Of a stretch of 64,000 nucleotides of DNA, positions 53,099-61,628 are shown one piece after another. The DNA comes from Oscillospiraceae bacterium (GTDB taxonomy: Bacteria > Bacillota > Clostridia > Oscillospirales > Oscillospiraceae): assembly GCA_902793285.1 (NCBI GenBank), contig CADBCV010000004.1:1-64000 (forward strand). The letters are read 5' to 3'. Below the pieces are notes generated by a model. That model had not been told where the DNA came from, made no database searches, and saw nothing but the letters and a program-made list of their open reading frames with translations. A program made the position numbers and the translations under genes. How positions within the stretch are numbered: the first letter of the stretch is position 1; each line of letters begins with the position of its first letter.

Positions 53099-55451
53099 AT
53101 TCACCCCTGTTCCCGGTCACGGAAAGCCGCCCGCCGATGTACCAGGTCGCGTTCCCGAGCCCGTTGTGGCCGGCGCTGCAGGAGAGGCCAGCATCGCCCA
53201 GACCGTTGACCAGGGAGCCCCAGCGCAGCCACTCGCGCACCGCGTTGGCGCTGTATTTTTCGATGTAGAAACCGTCGCGGGTACCGCTGGTGGAGCTACC
53301 GCCGAGCACGCTGCCGAGCATGACCTCCGGCAGAGCCGCATCGTGGCCGAGGCGCTTGGGGTACTGCCAGCTGTTCGATGCCGGGCAGGGCGTGCCATAG
53401 GCACAGGTCTTGTAGTCAGCCGTGACGCCGGTGCCGATCTTCGAGGCGTCGCGGCAGACGTGCGCCACCTCACAGTTGACGTCGCCCGAAACCTCATAGC
53501 GCAGGATCGTGTCGCCCATGACCTCATAGCAGCCGCTGAGGATCTCGATGCCCTGCAGCTTGACGGGGTAGCGGTCGTTCAGGGGGTTGATGCCGCCGTC
53601 GTTGCCCAGGACGTCATCCGTGGAGCCGGTGTGCCACTGGTAGGTGTAGAGGTAGTAGGTGGTGGCGCTGTCGAAGGTGTTGCCGCCGTTGTCCACATAA
53701 ACCGCGCCGTAGCTGACGCCGTCGATCTCGACAGTCTCGATCTGCACGATGCGCACACGATCCAGCAGGGCCGTCTGCTGGGCTTTATCGCCGTTTCTGC
53801 CCGCGGCGGTACCCACGCACACGCAGGAGCCGACGATCAGGTTGGCGGCCTGGCCCGGGGTCAGGAGCACGCGCTCCACGCCGGCCTCGCCCAGGGCAAG
53901 CTGATAGGTGTAGTTATAGTTCACGCAGCCGTGCAGGATCCGGTCGGAGTCGAGCTGCGCGTACTTGAGGTAAAGCATGATCTTGAGGAAAGCGTCGTCG
54001 GTGCTGGTGGCCGCGCAGTAGCGGCTGCCCCATACGGCGCGCACCTGCGTCCGGGCGGTATTGTGGGAAACGTCCCACACTCTGAGCGGCACGCCGCTGC
54101 AGCTGCCCCATGTGTCGCCGGCGCCGTACTTGCAGTGCACCACCCAGCTGCGCACCGCGTTGTCCTTGAGCTCCACGGCCTCCGGCAGCGGGGCAAAGCC
54201 CTCGGCCTCCAGCTGATCCGTGTAGTCAAAGCCAAACACGTCCTCCTCCTCGACAAAGTGCATCCAGCCGGTCATCTGCATGCAGCAGACGATCTTTGCC
54301 GGGTCGCTGCGCTGGAAGCCGCCGGCGATGCCGTCGATGGCGGTGACGTGGGGCTTGCCGTCGGCGTCCAGGGTGACGTTGCAGTCCACCACCGCAAACA
54401 GCGGCAGGGCCGCGTAATCGTCGCGGTTGGCCTCCGTGGTGGTGCTGGGCGTGCAGCTCAGACCGGCGTTGTCCCCGGTCTTGGTGCCGTCTGAGGACAT
54501 CGTGACGCCCTCCTCCGGCTGCGAAAAGCGCACGCCGCCCGTCCAGCCGGTGCGGGAAAGCTTGTACCAGCGGTCGCACAGATCGGACAGATCTGTCAGC
54601 AGCAGCGCGCCGTTGGCCAGGAAGAAGCTGCGCATCGTGGCCTTGTACTCGCCGCCGCCGGACAGGATCGCCGCGTACAGCGCATCGTCGCGGGCGTTGA
54701 CGGCCTCCTTGCTGTAGACGGCGTCGCTGTCAGCCTTCTGGCCGAGTGCTTCGGTCACAACCCTGTTTTGCACGGGGTTTTCGCTGTCAGGGTCAAGCGC
54801 GTCGTCGACATCGTCATCCTGCAGGGCCGAGGCCGCAAGGCCCAGGGCGGCGCGCACGGCCTCGGCAAGGTCAGAGGCCGGGATGCCGCCTGCGGGCTTG
54901 GCGTACTTCGCGTTCACGTCCTCAGTGCCGGCCTTGCCGGCAAGGGCCGTGTGCACGGCGCCGCTGGTGATGAGGCGGACGCTGGCCGCCGTCGGGGCGG
55001 TGTCGGGCGTCATCCACGCGCCGTCGGAGCCGAGGTACATGCCTCCTGCAGCCGGGGCCGGGACGATGCCGGCTGCGCCTGCCTCCTGGCCGGACGCGCC
55101 GCGAAACGCCACGTAATTGGCGCTGTCGAGCTTGTCGCCCAGCGCGGTGAATACGCCGCCGCTCTTGACGGGGTTGTCGCTGCCGCTGGTGGGGACGTCG
55201 TCAAAGGTGAGCTTGTCCTGCTTGGCCGGGTCCGGGCAGTAGGCGCGCAGCACGGCGCCGTTGGTGAGCGTCAGCTTGAGCGCGCCGGGGTATGCAGTCT
55301 GCTCAGGGTCGGCCTCGAAGCTGGCCACCGATCCCAGCAGGCCCTTGAGCAGGGAAAAGGGGATCTGATAGCTGTGAGTCCCGTCGTCGACAACCAGCAC
55401 GTCGGAATCATAGACCTGTTCCTTGCGCGGCAGTTCGGTTATGAGTGCCAT
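53082..55451 (-). CDS. DGR target: variable phage tail/receptor-binding protein
   Basis: 789 aa. The N-terminal part (1-110) looks like a fibre attachment domain. The middle has Ala/Asp-rich repeats (SGAVHTALAGKAGTEDVNAKY; ALQDDDVDDALDPDSENPVQNRVVTEALGQK) typical of fibre shafts. The C-terminal ~200 residues end in a C-type-lectin-like domain with EWLRWG...NGLG.AGLSC and WYIGGRLS, the scaffold of DGR variable proteins. The VR covers W741-R775. Variable side chains lie between conserved Gly, Trp and Cys residues. It should bind host surface molecules. Confidence 0.93.
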   Translation of the reverse strand: MALITELPRKEQVYDSDVLVVDDGTHSYQIPFSLLKGLLGSVASFEADPEQTAYPGALKLTLTNGAVLRAYCPDPAKQDKLTFDDVPTSGSDNPVKSGGVFTALGDKLDSANYVAFRGASGQEAGAAGIVPAPAAGGMYLGSDGAWMTPDTAPTAASVRLITSGAVHTALAGKAGTEDVNAKYAKPAGGIPASDLAEAVRAALGLAASALQDDDVDDALDPDSENPVQNRVVTEALGQKADSDAVYSKEAVNARDDALYAAILSGGGEYKATMRSFFLANGALLLTDLSDLCDRWYKLSRTGWTGGVRFSQPEEGVTMSSDGTKTGDNAGLSCTPSTTTEANRDDYAALPLFAVVDCNVTLDADGKPHVTAIDGIAGGFQRSDPAKIVCCMQMTGWMHFVEEEDVFGFDYTDQLEAEGFAPLPEAVELKDNAVRSWVVHCKYGAGDTWGSCSGVPLRVWDVSHNTARTQVRAVWGSRYCAATSTDDAFLKIMLYLKYAQLDSDRILHGCVNYNYTYQLALGEAGVERVLLTPGQAANLIVGSCVCVGTAAGRNGDKAQQTALLDRVRIVQIETVEIDGVSYGAVYVDNGGNTFDSATTYYLYTYQWHTGSTDDVLGNDGGINPLNDRYPVKLQGIEILSGCYEVMGDTILRYEVSGDVNCEVAHVCRDASKIGTGVTADYKTCAYGTPCPASNSWQYPKRLGHDAALPEVMLGSVLGGSSTSGTRDGFYIEKYSANAVREWLRWGSLVNGLGDAGLSCSAGHNGLGNATWYIGGRLSVTGNRGEYQAAA
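53127..53233 (-). repeat. DGR variable repeat (VR)
   Basis: Aligned without gaps to the TR at a constant offset of 251 bases. Fourteen differences: ten at TR adenines on the coding strand (plus positions 52890, 52895, 52917, 52922, 52923, 52944, 52958, 52959, 52964, 52965) and four elsewhere (52904, 52905, 52910, 52926). Seven of ten template Asn codons now encode Ser, Val, Asp, Ala, His, Thr and Tyr. It ends in the shared GC-rich segment that serves as the initiation of mutagenic homing. Confidence 0.95.
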
Positions 55452-55469
55452 GTGTGTACCTCCTTAAAG

Positions 55470-55817
55470 TCAGTGCCATTCCAGGACGCGGGCGGTGGTC
55501 TGAAAGTAGATCACTTCGCCCTCCGGCGTCGTGATGGTGTCGCCGCCGTGCCGCGTCCAGGGCGTGCGCCCGCCGACGGCCTCCATCAGGGACGCCACCT
55601 GGTCGGCGATCTTCTCGATGCCGAGATCCTTCAGCGTCAGCCCGTGGGGGTTGCCGGTGGTGCGGCTGTGTTCCCACGCCGTCAGGCCCTGGTCGCCGTA
55701 AAAGGCGTCCTCATGATTCGTGCCCAGAATGGGCACCTGGTTCAATTTCTCGCAGATCCGGTGCAGCAGCTTCGAGCTGCCGGTGTAACTGATCTTGAAG
55801 TTAAGCACCGCCGCCAC
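55470..55817 (-). CDS. Phage tail/baseplate protein
   Basis: 115 aa. The segment TTGNPHGLTLKDLGIEKIADQ near 53-73 is a motif seen in phage fibre and baseplate proteins where subunits trimerise. The rest is short and unfamiliar. It overlaps the upstream structural gene by 17 bases and precedes the DGR target by 18 bases, so it probably helps attach or fold the variable fibre. Confidence 0.7.
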   Translation of the reverse strand: MAAVLNFKISYTGSSKLLHRICEKLNQVPILGTNHEDAFYGDQGLTAWEHSRTTGNPHGLTLKDLGIEKIADQVASLMEAVGGRTPWTRHGGDTITTPEGEVIYFQTTARVLEWH

Positions 55818-57312
55818 CGCCCTCGCCGCCGCCGGAATCGTCGCCCTGGCCCTCGTCCTCCTCGTCGTCGATGTCCGTGAGGGTGTAGACGATCTTCATG
55901 GTCTCCGCCGGCGTCTTGACGATCTCCGAGGCGAGGTTGTTGATGGTGCCGAGGTAGTTGGCCGCCCACATGCGGGTAAACCATTCGCCGCTGGAGTTGG
56001 AGCTGGAGTAGCCCCACGCCGTGAGGTCGTCGTCGTTCGTCCAGAAGTAGCCGCTGTACTTCTGATCGCCGCCGTGGTTGCTGCTCGTGCCGCTGTAGGA
56101 GTAATCCGGCAGCACCACCGTCCCGTCCGGGTACAGCACGCCGTAGAGATAGGCGTAGCCGGTGGCGGTGTAGTGGTAGACCTCAAAGTAGATCGCGCCC
56201 TCGTGCGCGGCACAGAACTGGATGTTGGTGATGTAGTCGGGGTTTTCGTCCGCAAAGACGCGGATGGGCGTATAGGACGCGGGGTTATTCAGCGGGATTT
56301 TGTAGATCAGCTTGCGGTTGGAGGAAATGCGGTACAGAATGCCCTTATGGACGTGGCCACACCAGCGGTTCGCCCAGTACATGTAGTTGGCGCTTTGGGC
56401 GAAGTAGTTGCCGTAGTTGCTGAGGTACTGCGTGTCGCTCCGGTCGTAGCTGCCATCGCCGTAGTTGACCGTGAAGTAGGTGATGCCGTATGGATAGTCG
56501 CAGTAGGTTAGGCCGCTCTTGCCATAGGCCATGCAGTAGATCAGGCCGTCGTGCCCGTCCTCATAGAACTGCGCGTCGTCGGCGTAGACGTAGAGGTCGC
56601 GGCCGTTCTCGCGCGCCTCATAGTCGCGCTGGGAGTTGTAGTAGGTCAGCACCGTCAGCAGCGTGCTCCAGGACGCCACCAGCTCCATGCTGCGCGCCAC
56701 GTCGGAGAAATCGCCCACGCCCATGCGCAGCATGGGGATCTTCGCCCGCGCCATGCGCATGACGTGGGTCTCGCTGTTGCCCTTGAGCATGTAGACATAC
56801 TCGCCGTCGTACCGGATCGGGCGCCAGCCCTGATCCGTGTTGGGCACGCCGTCGGACGTGGAGCCGGCGGTCGGGGCGTTGTACCAGAAAAGGGGATCCC
56901 GCCCGGCGTGGGCCGAGGTTCTGGCCACGGCCTTGATGCTGCCGTTGGCCTGCCCGGTGCCGAAATCCCAGACGGAGATGTAGCCGGTCAGGGTCTTGCC
57001 GCTCTCGATGGCGTTGTAGCTGCCGCGATATTTGTCCACGGCGTTCACGTCCTGCCCGGCATAGCCCACCAGGTGCGCGGCAGCGGGAAAGTGGATGTTG
57101 TCCGCGTCCTCCTCCAGCTGCCCGTCAAAGAGCATGATGCCGCCCAGGGCGTTGGTGGCAAAGGGGAGCACGTAGGAGTTGAGCGCGTAGTTCATGGCCA
57201 CGTTGATGTTGATGAGCTTGTCCAGGGCGTTGGTGATCAGGTTCTCGTCCTCATACACCCGTGTCTTGCCGGTTTCCACATTGCGCAGAATAATGGTCGT
57301 TTTTCCCTTCAT
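55801..57312 (-). CDS. Phage tail structural protein with Tyr/Asp-rich repeats
   Basis: 503 aa. The N-terminus (KTTIILRNVETGKTRVYEDENLITNALDKLI) resembles tail proteins that start with a beta strand and a NLITN turn. The middle is full of Tyr, Trp and Asp pairs suggesting a beta propeller (GNYFAQSANYMYWANRWCG). It ends in an acidic DDEEDEG run and a poly-Gly tail. The Met at 57312 is chosen by its GGAGGGAGAC site. The function within the tail tip is unknown. Confidence 0.75.
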   Translation of the reverse strand: MKGKTTIILRNVETGKTRVYEDENLITNALDKLININVAMNYALNSYVLPFATNALGGIMLFDGQLEEDADNIHFPAAAHLVGYAGQDVNAVDKYRGSYNAIESGKTLTGYISVWDFGTGQANGSIKAVARTSAHAGRDPLFWYNAPTAGSTSDGVPNTDQGWRPIRYDGEYVYMLKGNSETHVMRMARAKIPMLRMGVGDFSDVARSMELVASWSTLLTVLTYYNSQRDYEARENGRDLYVYADDAQFYEDGHDGLIYCMAYGKSGLTYCDYPYGITYFTVNYGDGSYDRSDTQYLSNYGNYFAQSANYMYWANRWCGHVHKGILYRISSNRKLIYKIPLNNPASYTPIRVFADENPDYITNIQFCAAHEGAIYFEVYHYTATGYAYLYGVLYPDGTVVLPDYSYSGTSSNHGGDQKYSGYFWTNDDDLTAWGYSSSNSSGEWFTRMWAANYLGTINNLASEIVKTPAETMKIVYTLTDIDDEEDEGQGDDSGGGEGGGGGA

Positions 57313-57313
57313 C

Positions 57314-58864
57314 TTAGTCTCCCTCCAGATATTCCACGCGGATCGCGGACACCCATGCGTTCTTCCACATCCAGGCGCGGATCGTGAGCGTGTTGTTTGT
57401 GAGCATCGGCGTCCAGTCGTCGCTGTCAAGGATCTCCAGCCGGCGCTTGACGCAGCCGTCGCCGCCCTCCGTGACGGCGACCCATCCGTCCTCGTACTTG
57501 TACCAGGTCGCGCCGCCGTCGAAGCTCACGTTCCAGAGCGTGGTCTCCGGGTCGGCCGGGATGGTGATATAGGCAAGGGCCTTGCGCAGCGTGACGGTCG
57601 GGTAGGTCACCAGCTGCGGCAGGGGCGGCACGCCTGTCAGCGTCGCCTCAAACGGCCGCGGCGCCAGGTAATGCTGCTGCCCCTGGTCGTCTTCGTAACC
57701 CTCTTTGGTCCAGTACATGATGCTCGGAGACTGGAGGTCGGTCAGCATATCCTCCTCCGGAAAGCTGTCGAAGGAGTAATCCCGGAAAACCTGCGCTGTC
57801 AGCTCGTGTACGCCCAGGTTCCGGCGGCTGCCGTCATCGTTCTGCCCATAGAAGACGCCGGCGTTATCCCTGCACAGAAAGCCCCAGATCCTCTTCCAGA
57901 CGGCGTATACATCGTTCACCGTGCCGTTGAGTATCGCCGGCAGCGGCATACCGTGCCCGGCGTAGTCGCGCGTCGGGTAGACCGCCGTGAAGCTCGCAGG
58001 CGCGGTGTCGAAGCCGACAAACTCATACTTGCGCCCCAGCCGGTCGCTTGGGTGGTCGAAGGGCTGCTTTGCAGAATAGTCCGTCTGCGGCACACTGAGA
58101 GCCTGCACATCCCCGAGTAGCAGCTTCGGCACATATCCGGGCCAGGACTGCCAGACCCGGAACAGCGTCTGGCCGATCTCCGGTCCCGCGAGGAAGTCCG
58201 TCTCCGTCTGCGAATAGAAATAGCTGTCTGTGACGGCGTCGTACAGGCAGACGCGCCCCTCTTCATCCAGGGCTGGGAAGAAATCACGCACCGGGCATTC
58301 GACAAGATAGGTTCGGCCGTCCTTTACAGTGGGCACAAGATCTGAGAGAGTGCACCGATAAAGCTGCATGCAGGCAAGATCCACCGCACCTGCATCGTAG
58401 TCATGGCAGGCGAAGAGGTACATCGTCGCGGGAAACGAGAACCGGGATCCAGTTTGAAACGTTTTCGACTCGCTCTGCAGCCCCTCGCCGGTCCCATATG
58501 TGAGCCGGGCCAGGGCAGGGAAGCCCTCTACCGAGTTCACACGGCCGTACAGCTCGCACGATATGCGCCAGGTGACCTCAGTGTCCTTCTTGAGGTTCGC
58601 GGCCCATGTCTCGTATGCGTCTCCGGGGTTTCTTGTGCCCGTGGTGATTTGCACCTGCATGGCCCCGCGACTGCCCTCAGCAAAGCGCATAACCATGCGG
58701 TAGCCGTTGCCTTTGCGCGTCCCGAAGAAGGCGGCCGCGTTGTCGGTCGGCTCTGTGACCCGGGCCTCCATGGTGACGGAAGCATGGCTGGAGAGCTGCA
58801 CTGCGGTATCAATGAACTGATGACCGTCGGAGGCGATGTATTCCAGAAATTTTGGCGTTTTCAT
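57314..58864 (-). CDS. Phage tail-tip protein with lectin-like N-terminal domain
   Basis: 516 aa, started at the MKTPKF Met. Residues 5-200 (YIASDGHQFIDTAVQL, then alternating strands to LACMQLYRCTL) look like a concanavalin/LamG-type jelly roll common in Firmicutes phage fibres. The C-terminal third has FDGGATWYKYEDGWV, a small repeat also present in the 780-aa neighbour (FDDGETWWYWSDGWT). It ends one base before the 503-aa protein starts. A role in host binding is inferred. Confidence 0.75.
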   Translation of the reverse strand: MKTPKFLEYIASDGHQFIDTAVQLSSHASVTMEARVTEPTDNAAAFFGTRKGNGYRMVMRFAEGSRGAMQVQITTGTRNPGDAYETWAANLKKDTEVTWRISCELYGRVNSVEGFPALARLTYGTGEGLQSESKTFQTGSRFSFPATMYLFACHDYDAGAVDLACMQLYRCTLSDLVPTVKDGRTYLVECPVRDFFPALDEEGRVCLYDAVTDSYFYSQTETDFLAGPEIGQTLFRVWQSWPGYVPKLLLGDVQALSVPQTDYSAKQPFDHPSDRLGRKYEFVGFDTAPASFTAVYPTRDYAGHGMPLPAILNGTVNDVYAVWKRIWGFLCRDNAGVFYGQNDDGSRRNLGVHELTAQVFRDYSFDSFPEEDMLTDLQSPSIMYWTKEGYEDDQGQQHYLAPRPFEATLTGVPPLPQLVTYPTVTLRKALAYITIPADPETTLWNVSFDGGATWYKYEDGWVAVTEGGDGCVKRRLEILDSDDWTPMLTNNTLTIRAWMWKNAWVSAIRVEYLEGD

Positions 58865-58877
58865 ATAGCAGTCTCCC

Positions 58878-61220
58878 TTAAAACGCGGGCTTCCGGGCAT
58901 GCGCACGGATGCCCGTGACCTCGCTGTAGATCGTGGTGTCGATGTCAATGGCCGACATGCGGCCCAGGTCGATGGGCTTCTCCTCAGAGCTGAAGATCCA
59001 CTCATATCGGAGCTCCATACGGTCGCGTGTCTTGACGGTGTAGTACTCCTGGCACTCCGCCTGCAGGTGGCTGGGGGCGTCCCAGTCCGTCGCCGTGGAG
59101 GTGATGATCTGCATGTCCGTCAGGGAGGCGTCCCTCTCCAGGATGGCGCGGATTCTGACCTTGCCCTGGCCCATGAGCTTGGCCTTCCACTGCTTGGCCG
59201 GGATGGTCACCATCGTGCTCTCCACCATGCCGTAGCCGCCCTCATAGGGCGTCCAGCCGTCCGACCAATACCACCAGGTCTCGCCGTCGTCGAAGCTGGC
59301 CACATAGGTCACGTCGCCGCTTGAGGACGTATGCCAGCTCCTGACCTGCAGGATGCGGGGCACCGTGGTGTTCGGCGTGGTGACGGTGCCGTCCACGGCG
59401 GGATCCGCGTTGGCCCAGACGCCGCCGACGGTCTCCACGCTGACCTTCTCCATCTCCTCGTCGTTGTACGGGGCAGAGAACCGGCTGGCCACATGCTGCA
59501 CCAGCAGGGCCTTGAACTTCTTGGCCACCGTGCGCAGGAAATTATGCTTCCTGACCCTGTCCAGCAGCGTGGGCGCGGTGGGCGTGCCCAGAATGGGCTC
59601 CAGATCGCCGGTGAATTTCTTGCGTACTGTCGCAAGGTCGACAGGCGGGAACTTGTCGTAGATGTACAGGGTGCCGTCCCAGTTGACCTCGCCCACAAGG
59701 CCCGGCCCGGCAAGGTAGCCGCGCGCGGCGCCAGCGGGGATGGTGATGCTGCAGCCGATGCACTTGATGTGCACCTCGAAGCTGCTGACGATGTTGCTCG
59801 ACGCCCACCAGGTATACAGCAGGTGCATCAGCTGCGTCCCGTCCGTCAGCAGATCCACCGGGTAGTAGGCGGTGACGGGGTCGCCGCCCTGGTAGTAGGT
59901 GACCTCCACCACGCCGTCCGGCTCGATGTAGGTGCCGCTGCCGGCGTCGTAGTCCTCACTGGTTTCCACCAGGCACTTCAGCTCCGCGTGGAAGTCCACG
60001 TGGGTGCGCTTGGTCGTCGTGTAGTGGAACTCGATCACCTTGGCCCGCTGGCCGTCCCCGATGGTGACGTCCGTGGCGTTGATGAAGTCGTAGTAGAACA
60101 TGCCATCCTTGTTGCTGTTCTTGGCGGCAGTGCGCAGGCGCTTCTCCTGTTCGGTCAGCACGTTAAGGCTCGGGTCGTCGCCGTTGCATTCCAGGGTCAT
60201 GCCGCCGTGCAGCGTGATGACCTGCTTGGTCACCACGGACAGCTTCCCCTCCACGGCGTGGTTGCCGGAAAACTCCAGCACGTCGCCCGGCATGATCGAC
60301 GGGTCGACCGGGAACTTGCCCTTGAACGGCGTGTACACCGCCTCGGCAAGCCGGTTGATAATCGCCGTCAGCACAGACCGGCGCACGTCGTCGGCGTTGA
60401 ACTGGATGAAGGGATTCTCGCCCAGGTCGTAGTCCAGGCCGCCGGGGCCGAGGATCACCGACTCGTACTCCTGGGAGATGTGGAAGTAATGCGTCAGGCT
60501 GGTGAAGTAGCACTCGTAGTCCGTCGGCGTGTAATCCCGGCGCCAGCTTGGCGGGATCGTGCGGTCGGCCTCCATCCGGTAGGGCAGCATATACAGCTTG
60601 CCGTCCGGCCCGCAGATCGCGTTGCAGCACAGAAAGCTGGCCATGTAGCCGATCAGATCCCTCCAGGTGTAAATGCGGATGTCCGCAAGGTTCCAGGTCT
60701 CCACCGAGCCGTTCGGCATGTTGAGGATCTCTGACTGTGACGTGCCCAGCTCAACACCGCACACCCGGCAGGCGTGGGTGATGATGTCGTAGGGCTTGCC
60801 CACAAGCGTGGCGTCGAAATCCTCGTTGAATTTCTGCATGTTGTCGTAGGCGTGGATCGTCAGCACGTCCTTGGCGCGTTCCGGGGGCTCTGTGACCTCG
60901 AAGATGCCGAGGGGCACATCCTCCCAGCTGCCGTCTTGCAGGCGCAGGGAGTGGGTCAGGCTGACCGTGGCGTGCATCAGGGTGTACCGGCTCACGCCCT
61001 GCAGATTGAGCTTCAGATCCAGCTGGGCCGAGCAGGTCGCGCCGATGGTCAGATCCTTGCTGGGGCACAGCTGCCGCGTCAGTTTACCGCCGCCCTCACA
61101 AATAGTGGACGGGGTGATCTCATATTCCACCCCGTCCCTTGTTTTGAGCGTGCCGCTCCAGCGGGTGGCGACAGTGTGCTGCCGTATTGCCTCCAGATAG
61201 GCTTCGGATACAGGGTACAT
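58878..61220 (-). CDS. Phage tail-tip / baseplate hub protein
   Basis: 780 aa. The first half resembles Gp44/hub-type proteins: MYPVSEAYLEAIRQHT, PSKDLTIGATCSAQLDLKL, IFEVTEPPERAKDVLTIHAYDNMQ and the PVDPSIMPGDVLEF segment near residue 300. The second half is a mix of strands and a FDDGETWWYWSDGWTPY repeat shared with the next gene. It sits between a distal-tail-like gene and the fibres, the place of the tail-associated hub in siphoviruses. No peptidase motif is clear. Confidence 0.78.
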   Translation of the reverse strand: MYPVSEAYLEAIRQHTVATRWSGTLKTRDGVEYEITPSTICEGGGKLTRQLCPSKDLTIGATCSAQLDLKLNLQGVSRYTLMHATVSLTHSLRLQDGSWEDVPLGIFEVTEPPERAKDVLTIHAYDNMQKFNEDFDATLVGKPYDIITHACRVCGVELGTSQSEILNMPNGSVETWNLADIRIYTWRDLIGYMASFLCCNAICGPDGKLYMLPYRMEADRTIPPSWRRDYTPTDYECYFTSLTHYFHISQEYESVILGPGGLDYDLGENPFIQFNADDVRRSVLTAIINRLAEAVYTPFKGKFPVDPSIMPGDVLEFSGNHAVEGKLSVVTKQVITLHGGMTLECNGDDPSLNVLTEQEKRLRTAAKNSNKDGMFYYDFINATDVTIGDGQRAKVIEFHYTTTKRTHVDFHAELKCLVETSEDYDAGSGTYIEPDGVVEVTYYQGGDPVTAYYPVDLLTDGTQLMHLLYTWWASSNIVSSFEVHIKCIGCSITIPAGAARGYLAGPGLVGEVNWDGTLYIYDKFPPVDLATVRKKFTGDLEPILGTPTAPTLLDRVRKHNFLRTVAKKFKALLVQHVASRFSAPYNDEEMEKVSVETVGGVWANADPAVDGTVTTPNTTVPRILQVRSWHTSSSGDVTYVASFDDGETWWYWSDGWTPYEGGYGMVESTMVTIPAKQWKAKLMGQGKVRIRAILERDASLTDMQIITSTATDWDAPSHLQAECQEYYTVKTRDRMELRYEWIFSSEEKPIDLGRMSAIDIDTTIYSEVTGIRAHARKPAF

Positions 61221-61231
61221 TTGCCGCCTCC

Positions 61232-61618
61232 CTAATTTTCTACCACGCGGAACTTGATGTTCTTGTACCTGCCGCCCTCGTCCGCGTTCATGTGGCGGCT
61301 GTAACCCTTGTACGTGTACTTATTGCAGTATGCGCTGCTAATCACCTGGCGTCCGTTGTCGTAATAGTTGAAAGTGAAATCATGCCCACGCATCAAGCCC
61401 CAGATGAAATCTTTCTCGGCGCCGGTGAGGAATGGGTAGGTTATATCGATGTATCTGACATCGTCCCGAACCCATTCCTTGAACACGTAGCCGTCCTCGG
61501 CTCTGCCGCTTTCTTTCGTCTGGAGCCCCTCGTGGCCGTAATCCGGCTCACCTGGGGAGGGAATCTCCACGCCATCGACTGCCCAGCTGCCGTCGCCCAT
61601 ATAATGACCTAATGGCAT
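61232..61618 (-). CDS. Phage tail protein, distal-tail-like
   Basis: 128 aa, compact and aromatic-rich (MPLGHYMGDGSWAVDGVEIP, DFTFNYYDNGRQV). By position after the tape measure it should be a distal tail or small tail-tip subunit. I do not recognise a named family. Ribosome site GGAGGGATTTC. Confidence 0.7.
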   Translation of the reverse strand: MPLGHYMGDGSWAVDGVEIPSPGEPDYGHEGLQTKESGRAEDGYVFKEWVRDDVRYIDITYPFLTGAEKDFIWGLMRGHDFTFNYYDNGRQVISSAYCNKYTYKGYSRHMNADEGGRYKNIKFRVVEN

Positions 61619-61628
61619 GAAATCCCTC

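Noticed and set aside
55801-58864. Search for a second variable repeat in the neighbouring fibre genes
   Set aside because: No stretch resembling the TR (NGLGNAGLSC...WNIGGR) was seen in these genes.
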